From the NCBI GenBank assembly GCA_029961685.1, contig JARWKL010000010.1, positions 10,251,931 through 10,315,930 on the forward strand: a stretch of 64,000 bases of DNA, read 5' to 3'. The notes below the pieces were generated by a model. It was given only the letters and a program-made list of their open reading frames with translations. It was not told the origin of the DNA and did no database searches. Below, in pieces: positions 26,360 to 39,660 of this stretch (the first letter of the stretch is position 1; every line of letters starts with the position of its first letter). A program made the translations under genes and the position numbers. The DNA comes from Aristolochia californica. Its lineage: Eukaryota > Streptophyta > Magnoliopsida > Piperales > Aristolochiaceae.

Positions 26360-27335
26360 TCAGTTAGAAGTCCCTTTCATATAAAATTCCACCAAGCTTA
26401 TTATTAGGGGCTGTACAGGTGGAATTTCCAGAACATTGATAACTAACCCTTGGAGTTCATTTTTAGTTCGAGAAATAATTTTCAATTTTTTTTTTGCATA
26501 CATGAACTCTAAAATTTTCATTTTGTTAGGCCTTATATCTTTTTTGTTTACGAGAAAAAAGGGAGAGTGAAAACTCAAGTTTGGATCTGAAAACAAATTT
26601 GAATATCCATAATGGAAATGCACAAAAACTGAGAGAGATAGTTCCAAAAAGTATCTGTGATTTTTAAGGATAGGCAAAAAGTGGGTAGTTAGGCCCCTGT
26701 AAATATACAACCACTTGAGTATATAATTTTTTCTCCTCCATGAAATTTTTGGATCATTAGGTCCATTTGCATCCTCAACATGTTTCTGGCCTGCATATCC
26801 TCCACACTTAAAGCATGTTAGGATAAGTTAGAAGTCCCTCTCATATAAAATTCCACCAAGCCAATTATTAGGGGTTGTACTGGTGGAATATCTAGAACAT
26901 GGATAACAAAACCCTGGAGTTCATTTTTAGTGCGTGAAATAATTTTTAAATTTTTTTTGAATACTTGAACTCTAAATTTTTTAATTTGTTATGCCTTATA
27001 TCTTTTTTGTTTACGAGAAAAAAGGGAGAGAGAAAAATCAAGTTTGGATCTGGAAACAAATTTGAACATCCAAAATGGAAATGCACAAATGTTGAGAGAT
27101 AAAGTTCCAAAAAGTATCTGTGATTTTTTAGGATAGGCAAAAAGTGGGTTGTTTGGCCCTAGTAAATATGCAACCACTGGAGAATTTGATTTTTTCTACT
27201 CCTTGAAATTTTTGGATCATTAGGTCCACTTGCATCCTCAATATGTTTCTGGCATGCATATCCTCCACACATAAAGCATGTTAGGATTAGGTTGAAGTCC
27301 TTTTCCTATAAAATTCCACCAAGCTTATTATTCGG
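26360..27335. repeat. Two extra monomers inside the zone II duplication
   Basis: Related monomers are 3,663 bp apart before this point and about 4,591 bp apart after it. The 928 bp difference is two monomers, and these are the units that lie between the two regimes. They look inserted in the downstream copy, or lost from the upstream one. Confidence 0.55.
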
Positions 27336-27586
27336 GGTTGTACTAGTGGAATTTCTAGAACATGGATAACAAAACCTTGGAGTTCATTTTTAGTGCGTGA
27401 AATAATTTTCAAATTTTTTTTGCATACATGAACTCTAATATTTTCATTTTGTTATGTCTTATATCTTTTTTGATTACGAGAAAAATGGGAGTGTGAAAAC
27501 TCAAGTTTGGATCTAAAAACAAATTTGAACATCCAAATTGGAAATGCACAAATGCTAAGAGAGATAGTTCCAAAAAGTATCTGTGA

Positions 27587-27603
27587 TTTTTGAGGAAATA
27601 TCC
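27587..27603. repeat. Monomer with the same 31 bp deletion, second of the pair
   Basis: GAGGAAATATCC shows the same junction as at 23,004, 4,591 bp away. The neighbouring variants AGCAAGTTAGGATCGG, GTCCCTTCC and GTCCTTTTTCC, and GTACTGGTGGTATTTCC, are also shared. The deletion was therefore inherited by block duplication. Confidence 0.85.
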
Positions 27604-30600
27604 AACCACTTGAGAATCTGATTTTTTCTACTCTTTGAAATATTTGGATCATTAGGTCCACTTGCATCCTTAACATGTTTCTGGCATGCATATCCACTAC
27701 ACTTAAAGCAAGTTAGGATCGGTTAGAAGTCCCTTCCTATAAAATTCCACCAAGCTTATAATTAGGGGCTGTACTGGTGGAATATCCAGAACATGGATAA
27801 CAAAACCTTGGAATTCATTTTTAGTGTGTGAAATAATTTTAAATTTTTTTGCATACATGAACTCTAAAATTTTCATTTTTTATTGCCTTATATCTTTTTT
27901 GATTACGAGAAAAAATGGGAGACTGAAAACTCAAGTTTGGATCTGAAAAAAAATTTTAACATAAAAAATGGAAATGCACAAATGCTGAGTGTGATAGTTC
28001 CATAAAGTATCTGTGATTTTTTAGGAAAGGCAAAAAGTGGGTTGTTTGGCCCTGGTAAATATGCAACCACTTGAGAATTTGATTTTTTCTACTCCTTGAA
28101 ATTTTTGGATCATTAGGTCCACTTGCATCCTCAATATGTGTCTGGCATGCATATCAACCACACTTAAAGCATGTTAGGATCAGTTAGAAGTCCTTTTTCC
28201 TATAAAATTCCACCAAGCTTATTATTAGGGGTTGTACTGGTGGTATTTCCAGAACATGGATAACAAAACCTTGGAGTTCATTTTTAGTGCTTGAAATAAT
28301 TTTCAAATTTTTTTTGCATACATGAACTCTAAAATTTTCATTTTGTTATGCCTTATATCTTTTTTGTTTACGTGAAAAATGGGACAGTGAAAACTCAAGT
28401 TTAAATCTTAAAACAAATTTGAACATCCAGAATGGAAATGCTCAAATGCTGAGAGAGATAGTTCCAAAAAGTATCTGTGATTTTTAAGGATAGGCAAAAA
28501 GTAGGTTGTTTGGCCCTGGTATTTTTTCCAACCACTTGAGAATTTGATTTTTTCTATTCCTTGAAATTTTTGGATCATTAGGACCACTTGCATCCTCAAT
28601 ATGTTTCTAGCATGCATATCCACCACATTTAAAACATGTTAGGATCAGTTAGAAGTCCCTTTCCTACAAAATTCCACCAAGCTTATTACTAGGGGTTGTA
28701 CTGGTGGAATTTTAGAAACATGGATAACAAAACCTTGGAGTTCATTTTTAGTGCGTGAAAAAATTTTCAATTTTTTTTTCCATACTTGATCTGTAAAATT
28801 TTCATTTTGTTATGCCTTATATCTTTTTTGTTTACGAGAAAAATGGGGGAGTAAAAACTCAAGTTACGATCTGAAAAGAAATTTGAATATACAAAGTGGA
28901 AATGTAGAAATGCTGAAAGAGATAGTTCCAAAATGTATCTGCAATTTTTAAGGATACGAAAAAATTGGTTGTTTGGCCCTGGTAAACATCCAACCACTTG
29001 AAAATTTGATTTTTTCTACTCCTTGAAAATTTTGGATCATTATGTCATCTTGCATCCTCAATATGTTTCTTACATGCATATCCACCACACATAAAACATA
29101 TTAGGATCAGTTAGAAGTCCCTTTCCTATAAAATTCCACCAAGCATATTATTAGGGGCTGTACTGGTGGCATTTCATAAACATGGATAACAAAACCTTGC
29201 AGTTCATTTTTAGAGCGTGAAATAATTTTCAAATTTTTTTTGCATACTTCATCTCTAAAATTTTCATTTTGTTATGCCTTATATATTTTTTGTTTACAAG
29301 AAAAATGAGTGAGTGAAAACTCAAGTTTTGATATGAAAACAAATTTGAACATCCAAAATGGAAATGCACAAATGCTGAGAGTGATAGTTCCATAATGTAT
29401 CTGTGATTTTTTAGGATAGGCAAAAAGTATGGGTTGTTTGGCCCTGGTAAATATCCAACCACTTGAGAATTTGATTTTTTCTACTCCTAGAAATTTTTGG
29501 ATCATTTGGCCCAATTGCATCCTCAACATGTTTCTGGCATGCATATCCACCACACTTAAAGCATGTTAGGATCAGTTAGAAGTCCCTTTCCTATAAAATT
29601 CCACCAAGCTTATTATTAGGGGCTGTACTGGTGGAATTTCCAGAACATGGATAACAAAACCTTTGACCTCATTTTTAGTGCGTGAAATAATTTTCAATTT
29701 TTTTTTGCATACATGAACTCTAAAATTTTTGTTTTTTAATCCCTTATATATTTTTTGTTTACGAGAAAAATGGGAGAGTGAAAACTCATGTTTGGATCTG
29801 AAAACAAATTTGAACAGCCAAAATGGAAATGCAGAAATGCTGAGAGAGATATTTCAGAAAAGTATCTGTGATTTTTAAGGATAGGCAAAAAGTGGGTTGT
29901 TTGGCCCTGGTATTTATCCAACTCCTTGAGAATTTGATTTTTTCTACTCCTTGAAATTTTTGGATCATTTGGTCCACTTGCATCCTCAACATGTTTCTTG
30001 CATGCATATCCACCACACTTAAAGCATGTTAGGATCAGTTAGAAGTGCCTCTCCTATAAAATTCCACCAAGCTTATTATTAGGGGCTGCACTGCTGGAAT
30101 TTTCGGAATATGGATAGCAAAACCTTGGAGATCATTTTTAGTGCGAGAAATAATTTTCAAATTTTTTTTGCATCGATGAACTGTAAAATTTTTATTTGTT
30201 TATGCCTTATATCTTTTTTGTTTACGAGAAAAATGGGAGGGTGAAAACTCAAGTTTGGATCTAAAAACAAATTTGAACATCTAAAATGGAAACGCAAAAA
30301 TGCTGAGAGAGATAATTCCAAAAAGTATTTGTGATTTTTATGGAGAGGAAAAAAGTCGGTTGTTTGGTCTCGGTAAATATCCAACCACTTGAGAAAATTG
30401 TTTTTTATACTCCTTGAAATTTTTGGATCATTAGGTCCACTTGCACCCTCAACATCTTTTTTGCATGCAAATCCACCACACTTAAAGCATGTTAGGATCA
30501 TTTAGAAGTCCCTTTCCCACAAAATTCCACTAAGCTTATTATTAGGGGCTGTACAGGTGGAATTTCAGGAACATATATAACAAAACCTTGGAATTCATTT

Positions 30601-32814
30601 CAAGTGCATGAAATAATTTTCAAATTTTTTTTGCATACGTGAACTCTAAAATTTTCATTTTGTTATGCCTTATATCTTTTTTTGTTTATTAGAAAGTTGG
30701 GAGAGTGAAAATTCAAGTTTAGATCTGAAAACAATTTTGAACATCCAAAATGGAAATGCACAAATGCTGAGAGAGATAGTTCCAAAAAGTATCGGTAATT
30801 TTTAAGGATAGGCAAAAAGTGGGTTGTTTGGCCCTGGTAAATATCCAACCACTTGAGAATTTGATTTTTTGTACTCCTTGAAATTTTTGGATCATTAGGT
30901 CCACTTGCATCCTCAACATGTTTCAGGCGTGCATATCCACCACACTTAAAGCATATTATAATCAGTTAGAAGTCCCTTTCCTATAAAATTCCACCAAGCT
31001 TATTATTAGGGGCTGTACAGGTGGAATTTCCAGAACATGGATAACAAAACTTTGGAGTTCATTTTTAGTGCATGAAATAATTTTCAATTTTTTTTTGCAT
31101 ACATGAACTCTAAAATTTTCATTTTTTTATCCCTTATATCCTTTTTGTTTACGAGAAAAATGGGAGAGTGAAAACTCAAGTTTGGATTTGAAACCAAACT
31201 TGAACAGCCAAAATGGAAATGCAGAAATGCTGAGAGAGATAGTTCCAAAAAGTATGTATAATTTTTAACGATAGGCAAAAAGTGGGTTGTTTGGCCCTGG
31301 TATTTATCCAACCACTTGAGAATTTGATTTTTTCTACTCCTTGAAATTTTTGGATCATTTGGTCCACTTGCATCCTCAACATGTTTCTTGCAACCATATC
31401 CAGCACACTTAAAGCATGTTAGGATGAGTTAGAAGTCCCTTTCCTATAAAATTCCACCGAGCTTATTATTAGAGGTTGTATTGGTGGAATTTCCAAAACA
31501 TGGATAAAAAATCCTTGGAGTTCTTTTTTAGTGCGTGAAATAATTTTCAATTTTTTTTTGCATACATGAAGTCTAAAATTTTCATTTTTTTATCCCTTAT
31601 ATCTTTTTTGTTTACGTAAAAAATGGGAGAGTGAAAACTCAAGTTTGGATCTGAAAACAAATTTAAACAGCCAAAATGGAAATGCAGAAATGCTGAGAGA
31701 GATAGTTCCAAAAAGTATCTGTGATTTTTAAGGATAGGCTAAAACTGGGTTGTTTGGCCCTGGTATTTATCCAACCACTTCAGAATTTGATTTTTTCTAC
31801 TCCTTGAAATTTTTGGATCATTTGGTCCACTTGCATCCTCAACATGTTTCTGGCATGCATATGCACCACATTTAAAGCATGTTAGGATCAGTTAGAAGTC
31901 CTTTCCCTATAAAATTCCACCAAGCTTATTATTAGGGACTCTACAGGTGGAATTTCCAGAACAAGGATAACAAAAACTTGGAGTTCATTTTTAGTGCGTG
32001 AAATAATTTTCCAATTTTTTTTGCATAGACGAACACTAAAATTTTCATAATGTTATGCCTTATATCTTTTTTGTTTACGAGAAAAATGGGAGAGTGAAAA
32101 CTCAAGTTTGGATCTGAAAACAAATTTAAACAACCAAAATGGAAATGCAGAAATGCTGAGAGATATAGTTCCAAAAAGTATCTGTGATTTTTAAGGATAG
32201 GCAAAAAGTGGGTTGTTTAGCCCTAGTATTTATCCAACCACTTGAGAATTTGATTTTTTCTGCTCCTTGAAATTTTTGGATCATTTGGTCCACCTGCATC
32301 CTCAACATGTTTCTTGCATACATATCCACCACACTTGAAGCATGTTAGGATCAGTTAGAAGTCCCTTCCCTATAAAATTCCACCAAACTTATTATTAGGG
32401 GTTGTACAGGTGGAATTTCTAGAACATGGATAACAAAACCCTTTGTTCATTTTTAGTGCGTGAAATAATTTTCAAATTTTTTTTGCGTACACGAACACTA
32501 AAATTTTCATTTTGTCATGCCTGATATCTTTTTTGTTTACGAGAAAAATGGGAGAGTGAAAACTTAAGTTTGGATTTGAAAACAAATATGCATATCCAAA
32601 ATGGAAATGCACAAATGCTGGGAGAGATAGTTCCAAAAAGTATCTGTGCGTTCTAAGGATAGGCAAAAAGTGGGTTGTTTCGCCCTGGTAAATATCCAAC
32701 CACTCGAGAATTTGATTTTTTGTATCCGTTGAAATTTTTTGGATCATTAGGTCCACTTGCATCAACAACATGTTTCTGGCATGCATATCGACCACACCTA
32801 AAGCATATTCGGAT

Positions 32815-32845
32815 CAATTAGAAGTCCCTTTCAGGAATAATTTCA
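32815..32845. repeat. Monomer lacking the HindIII segment
   Basis: GTCCCTTTCAGGAATAATTT joins GTCCCTTTC to a position after the usual GGTGGAATTTC. About 40 bp, including the AAGCTT site and ATTATTAGGGG, is missing. A short near-duplicate of TTTCAGGAAT lies at the junction. Confidence 0.8.
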
Positions 32846-35800
32846 GGAATATGGATAGCAAAACCTGGGAGTTCATTTTTAGTGCGTGAAATAATTTTCA
32901 AATTTTTTTTGCATCCTTGAACTCTAAAATTTTCATTTGTTTATGCCTTATATCTATTTTTTACGAGAAAAATGGGAGAGTGAAAACTCAAGTTTGGATC
33001 TAAAACAAATTTGAACATCCAAAATGGAAATGCAGAATTGCTGAGAGAGAATGTTCCAAAAAGAATTTGTGATTTTTATGGAGAGGCAAAAAGTGGGTTG
33101 TATGACCCCGGTAAATATCCAACCACTTGAGAATTAGATTTTTTCTACTCGAAATTTTTGGATCATTAGGTCCACTTACATCCTCAACATGTTTCTTGCA
33201 TGCAAATCCACCACACTCAAAGCATGTTAGGATCAGTTAGAAGTGCCTTTCCTATAAAATTCCACCAAGCTTATTATTAGGGGTTGTACTGGTGGAATTT
33301 CAGGAACATAGATAACAAAACCTTGGAATTTTTTTTAAGTGCGTGAAATAATTTTCAATTTTTTTTGCATGCTTGATCTCTAAAATTTTCATTTTGTTAT
33401 GCCTTATATCTTTTTTGTTTACGAGAAAAATGGGAGAGTGAAAATTCAAGTTTGGATCTGAAAACAAATTTGAACATCCAAAATGGAAATGCACAAATGT
33501 TGACAGAGATAGTTCCAAAAAGTATCTGTGATTTTTAAGGATAGGCAAAAAGTGGGTTGTTTGGCCCTTGTAAATATCCAACCACTTGAGAATTTGATTT
33601 TTTTTACTCCTTGAAATTTTTGGATCATTAGGTCCACTTGCAACCTCAACATCTTTCTGGCATACATATTCCACCACACTTAAAGCATCTTAGGATCAGT
33701 TACAAGTCCCTTTCCTATAAAATTCCACCAAGCTTATTATTTGGGGCTGTACTGGTGAAATTTCCAGAACGTGGATAACAAAACCTTGCAGTTCATTTTT
33801 AGTGCATGAAATAATTTTCAATTTTTTTTTCATACATGAACTTTAAAATTTTCATTTTTTTCTCCCTTATATCTTTTTTGTTTACGAGAGAAATGGGAGA
33901 GTGAAAAATCAAGTTTGGATCTGAAAACAATTTTGTACAGCCAAAATGGAAATACAGAAATGCTGAGAGAGATAGCTCCAAAAAGTGTCTATGATTTTTA
34001 AGGATAGGCAAAACTTGGGTTGTTTCGCCATGGTATTTATCCGACCACTTGAGAATTTGATTTTTTCTACTCAAAAATTTTGGATCATTTGGTCCACTTG
34101 CATCCTCAACATGTTTCAGGCATGCATATCCACCACACTTAAAGCATCTTACGATCAGTTAGAAGTCCCTTTCCTATAAAATTCCACCAAGCTTATTAAT
34201 AGGGGCTGTACTAGTGGAATTTCCAGAACATTGATAACAAAACCTTGGAGTTCATTTTTAGTGTGTGAAATAATTTTCAATTTTTTTTTGCATACATGAA
34301 CACTAAAATTTTCATTTTTTTATGCCTTCTATCTTTTTTTTTTTATGAGAAAAATAGGAGAATCAAAACTCAAGTTTGGATTTGAAAACAAATTTGATCA
34401 TCCAAAATGGAAATGCACAAATGCTGAGAGAGATAGTTCCAAAAAGTTTCTATGATTTTTAAGGATAGGCAAAAATTGGGTTGTTTGGCCCTGGTAAATT
34501 ATCAAACCAGTTGAGAATTTGATTTTTTGTACTCCTTGAAATATTTGGATCATTAGGTCCACTTGCATCCTTAACATGTTTCTGGTATGCATATCCACCA
34601 CACTTAAAGCATGTTTGGATCAGTTAGAAGTCCTTTTCCTATAAAATTCCACCAATCTTATTATTAGGGGTTGTACTATTTCAATTTCGAGAACATAGAT
34701 AACAAAACCTTGGAGTTCATTTTTAGTGCGTCAAATAATTTTCAAATATTTTGTGCATACATGAACGCTAAAATTTTCATTTTGTTTTGCGTTATATCTT
34801 CTTTTTTTATGGGACAAATGAGAGAGTGAAAACTTAAGTTTGGATCTGAAAACAAATTTGAACGTCCAAAATGGAAATACACAAATGCTGAGAGAGATAG
34901 TTCCAAAAAGTATATGTGATTTTTAAGAATAGGTAAAAAGTGGGTTGTTTGGCCCTGGTAAATATCCAACCACTTGAGAATTTGATTTTTTCTACACCTT
35001 GAAAATTTTGGATCATTAGGTTCACTTTCATCCTCAACATGTTTCTGGCATGCATATCCACCGAACTTAAAGCATGTTAGGATCAGTTAGAAGTCCATTT
35101 CTTATAAAATTCCACCAAGATTATTATTAGGGGCTGTACTGGTGGAATTTCCAGAACATGGAAAACAAAACCTTGGAGTTCATTTTTCGTGCATGATATA
35201 ATTTTCGAATTTTTTTTGCATACTTGATATCTAAAAGTTTCATTTTGTTATGCCTTATATCTTTTTTGTTTACGAGAAAAATGGGAGAGTAAAAACACAA
35301 GTTTGGATCTGAAAACAAATTTGAACATCCAAAATTGAAATGCACAAATGCTGAGGGACAAAATTCCAAAAATATCTGTGTGTTCTAAGGCTAGGCAAAA
35401 ACTGAGTTGTTGGGCCCTTGTAAATATTCAACCACCTGAGAATTTGATTTTTTGTACTCCTTGAAATTTTTGGATCATTAGGTCCACTTGCATCCTCAAC
35501 ATGTTTCTGGCATGCATATCCACCACACTTAAAGCATGTTAGGATCAGTTAGAAGTACCTTTCCTATAAAATTCCACCAAGCTTATTATTAGGGGCTGTA
35601 CTGGTGGAATTTCCAGAACATGGATAACAAAAACATGGAGTTCATTTTTAGTGCGTGAAATAATTTTCAAATTTTTTTTTGCTTACATGAACTCTAAAAT
35701 TTTTATTTTATTATGCCTTATATCTCTTTTGTTTACGAAAAAAATGGGAGAATGAAAACTCAAGTTTGGATCTGAAAACAATTTTGAACATCCAAAATGG

Positions 35801-37349
35801 AAATACAAAAATGCTAAGAGAGATAGTTCCAAAAAGTATCTGTGAATTTTAAGGATAGGCAAAAAGTGCGTTGTATGGCCCTGCTAGATATCCAACCACT
35901 TGAGAATTTGATTTTTTCTACTCCTTGAAATTTTTGGATCATTAGGTCCTCAAGCATCCTCAACATGTTTCGGCATGCATATCCACCACAATTAAAGCAT
36001 GTTAGGATCGGTTAAGTGTCCATTCCTATAAAATTCCACCAAGCTTATTATTAGGGGCTATACTGGTGGAGTTTCCAGAACATGGATAACAAAACCGTGG
36101 AGTTCATTTTTAGTACGTGAAATAATTTTCACTTTTTTTTTGCATACATGAATTCTAAAATTTTCATTTTGTTATGCCTTATATCTTTTTTATTTACGAG
36201 AAAAATGGGAGAGTTAAAACTCAAGTTTGGATCTGAGAACAAATTTGAACATCCAAAATGGAAATGCACAAATGCTGAGAGGGATAGTTCCAAAAAGTAT
36301 CTGTGATTGTTAAGGATAGGCAAAAAGTAGGTTGTTTGGCCCTGGTAAATGTCCAACCACTAGAGAATTTTATTTTTTGTGCTGCTTGAAATTTTTGGAT
36401 CATTAGGTCCACTTGCATCCTCAACATGTTTCTGGCATGCATATCCACCACACTTAATGCATGTTAGGATCAGTTAGAAGTCCATTTCCTACAAAATTCC
36501 ACCAAGCTTATTATTAGGGGTTGTACTGGTGGAATTTCCTTAACATGGATAACAAAACCTTGGAGTTCATTTTTAGTGGGTGAAATAATTTTCAAATTTT
36601 TTTTGCATACACGAACACTAAAATTTTCATTTTGTCATGCCATATATTTTTTTTGTTTACGAGAAAAATGGGAGACTAAAAACTCAAGTTTGGATCAAAA
36701 AACAAATTTGAACAGCCAAAATGGAAATGAAAAAATGCTGAGAGAGATAGTTCCAAAAAGTATTTGTGATTTTTATGGAAAGGCAAAAAGTCGGTTGTTT
36801 GGCCCCGGTAAATATCCAACCACTTCAGAATTTGATTTTTTCTACTCCTTGAAATTGTTAGATCATTAGGTCCACTTGCATCCTCAACATGTTTCTTGCA
36901 TACAAATCCACCGCACTTAAAGCATGTTAGGATTAGTTAGAAGTCCCTTTCCTATAAAATTCCACCACGCTTATTATTAGGGGCTGTACAGGTGGAATTT
37001 CAGGAACATAGATAAAAAAATCTTGGCATTCATTTTAAGAGCGTGAAATAATTTTCAAATTTCTTTAGCATACGAGAACTATAAAATTTTCATTTTGTTA
37101 TGCCTTATTTTTTTTTGTTTACGAGAAAAATGGGGGAGTGAAAACTCAAGTTTAGATCTGAAAACAAATTTAAACATCAAAAATGGAAATGCACCAATGC
37201 TGAGAGAGATAGTTCCAAAAAGTATCTGTGTTTTTTAAGGATAGGCAAAAAGTGGGTTGTTTGGCCTTGGTAAATATCCAACCACTTGAGAATTTGTTTT
37301 TTTGTACTCCTTGAAATTTTTGGATCATTAGGTCCACTTGCATCCTCAA

Positions 37350-39660
37350 CATGTTTTAGGCGTGCATATCCACCATACTTAAAGCATGTTATAATCAGTT
37401 CGAAGTCCCTTTCCTATAAAATACCACCAAGCTTATTATTAGGTGTTGTACAGGTGGAATTTCCAGAATGTGGATAACAAAACCTTGGAGTTCATTTTTA
37501 GTGCGTGAAATAATTTTCAATTTTTTTTTACATACATGAACTCTAAAATTTTTATTTTGTTATGCCTTATATCTTTTTTGTTTACGAGAAAAATGGGAGA
37601 GTGAAAACTCAAGTTTGGATCTGAAAACAATTTTGAACATCCAAAATGGAAATGCTCAAATGCTAAGAGAGGTAGTTCCAAAAAGTATCTGTGATTTTTA
37701 AGGATAGGCAAAAAGAGGGTTGTATGGCCCTGGTAAATATCCAACCACTAGAGAATTTGATTTTTTCTACTCCTTGAATTTTTTGGATCATTAGGTCGAC
37801 TTGCATCCTCAACATGTTTCTAGCATGCATATCCACCACACTTAATGCATGTTAGGATCAGTTAGAAGTCCCTTTCCTAAAAAATTCCACCAAGTTTATT
37901 ATTAGGGGCTGTACAGGTGGAATTTCCAGAACATGGAGAACAAAACCTTGGAGTTCATTTTTAGTGCGTGAAATAATTTTCAATTTTTTTTTTGCATACA
38001 TGAACTCTTAAATTTTCATTTTTTTATCGCTTATATTTTTTTTGTTGACGAGAAAAGTAGGAGAGTGAAAACTCAAGTATGGATCCGAAAACAAATTTGA
38101 ACAGCCAAATTGGAAATGCAGAAATGCTGAGAGAGATAGTTCCAAAAGGGATTTGTGATTTTTAAGGATAGGCAAAAAATGGGTTATTTGGCCATGGTAT
38201 TTATCCAACCACTTGAGAATTTGATTTGTTCTACTCTTTGAAAATTTTGGATCATTTGGTCCATTTGCATCCTCAACATGTTTCTGGCATGCATATGCAC
38301 CACACTAAAAGCATGTTAGGATCGGTTAGAAGTCCCTTTCCTATAAAATTCCACCAAGCTTATTATTAGGGACAATACAAGTGGAATTTCATGAACATGG
38401 ATAACAAAACCTTGGAGTACATTTTTATTGCGTGAAATAATTTTCAAATTTTTTTTGCATACACGAACACTAAAATTTTCATTTTGTCATGCCTTATATC
38501 TTTCTTGTTTACGAGAAAAATGGAAGAGTGAAAACTCAAGTTTGGATCTGAAAACAAATTTAAACAGCCAAAATGGAAATGCAAAATGCTGAGAGAGATA
38601 GTTCCAAAAAGTATCTGTGATTTTTAAGGATAGGCAAAAAGTGGGTTGTTTGGCCCTGGTATTTATCCAACCACTTGAGAATTTGATTTTTTCTACTCCT
38701 TGAAATTTTTGGATCATTTGGTCCACTTGCATCCTCATCACGTTTCTTGCATGCATATCCACCACAATTAAAGCATGTTAGGATCAGTTAGAAGTCCCTT
38801 TCCTACAAAATTCCACCAAGCTTATTATTAGGGGCTGTACAGGTGGAATTTCTAGAACATGGATAACAAAACCTTGGAGTTCATTTTTAGTGCGTGAAAT
38901 AATTTTCAAAATTTTTTTCGTACACGTACACTAAAATTTTCATTTTGTCATGCCTGATATCTTTTTTCTTTACTAGAAAAATGGGAGAGTGAAAACTCAA
39001 GTTTGGATATTAAAAAAAATTTGAATATCCCAAATGGAAATGCAGAAATGCTGAGAGAGATAGTTCTAAAAAGTGTCTGTGCGTTCTAAGGATAGGGAAA
39101 AAGTTGGTTGTTTCGCCCTGGTAAATATCCAACCAGTCGAGAATTTGATTTTTTGTATCCCTAGAAATTTTTGGATCATTAGGTCCACTTGCATCCACAA
39201 CATGTTTCTGGCATGTATATCCACCACACATAAAGCATATTACGTTCACTTAGATGTTCCTTTCCTATAAAATTCCACCAAGCTTATCATTAGGGGCTGT
39301 ACTGATGGAATTTCCAGAACATGGATAACAAAACCTTGGAGTTCATTTTTAGTGCGTGAAAAAATTTTCAAATTTTTTTGGGGTACACGAACACTAAAAT
39401 TTTAATTTTGTCATGCCTTATATATTTTTTGTTTACAAGAAAAATGGGAGAGTAAAAACTCAAGTTTGGATCTAAAAACAAATTTGAACATCCAAAATGG
39501 AAATGCAGAAATGCTGTGAGAGATAGTTCCAAAAAGTATTTGTGATTTTTATGGAGAGGCAAAAAGTGGGTTGTTTCGCCCCGATAAATATCCAACCACT
39601 CCGGAATTTGATTTTTTCTATTCGTTGAAATTTTTGGATCATTAGGTCCACTTGCATCCT
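37350..39660. repeat. Zone III higher-order block, copy 1
   Basis: The first two monomers (AGGCGTGCATATCC, AAATACCACC, TTAGGTGTTGTACAGG; then GTATTTATCC) match monomers 2,312-2,315 bp downstream. The following monomers (ACACGAACACTAAAATTTTC, GGGACAATAC, GCGTTCTAAGG, TTTTTATGGAGAGG) match monomers 2,778 bp downstream. Confidence 0.75.

Larger units (their letters stand above)
18651..29500. repeat. Satellite zone II (GGCTGTACTGGTGG subfamily)
   Basis: About 24 monomers in which GGGGCTGTACTGGTGG gradually replaces GGGGTTGTACTAGTGG, steadily so from about 21.8 kb. The zone contains a chimeric short unit near 20.7 kb, an exact 540 bp repeat pair, and a pair of monomers sharing the same 31 bp internal deletion (junctions at 23,004 and 27,595). 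Offsets between related monomers are 3,663 bp in its first part and about 4,591 bp further on. Confidence 0.6.
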
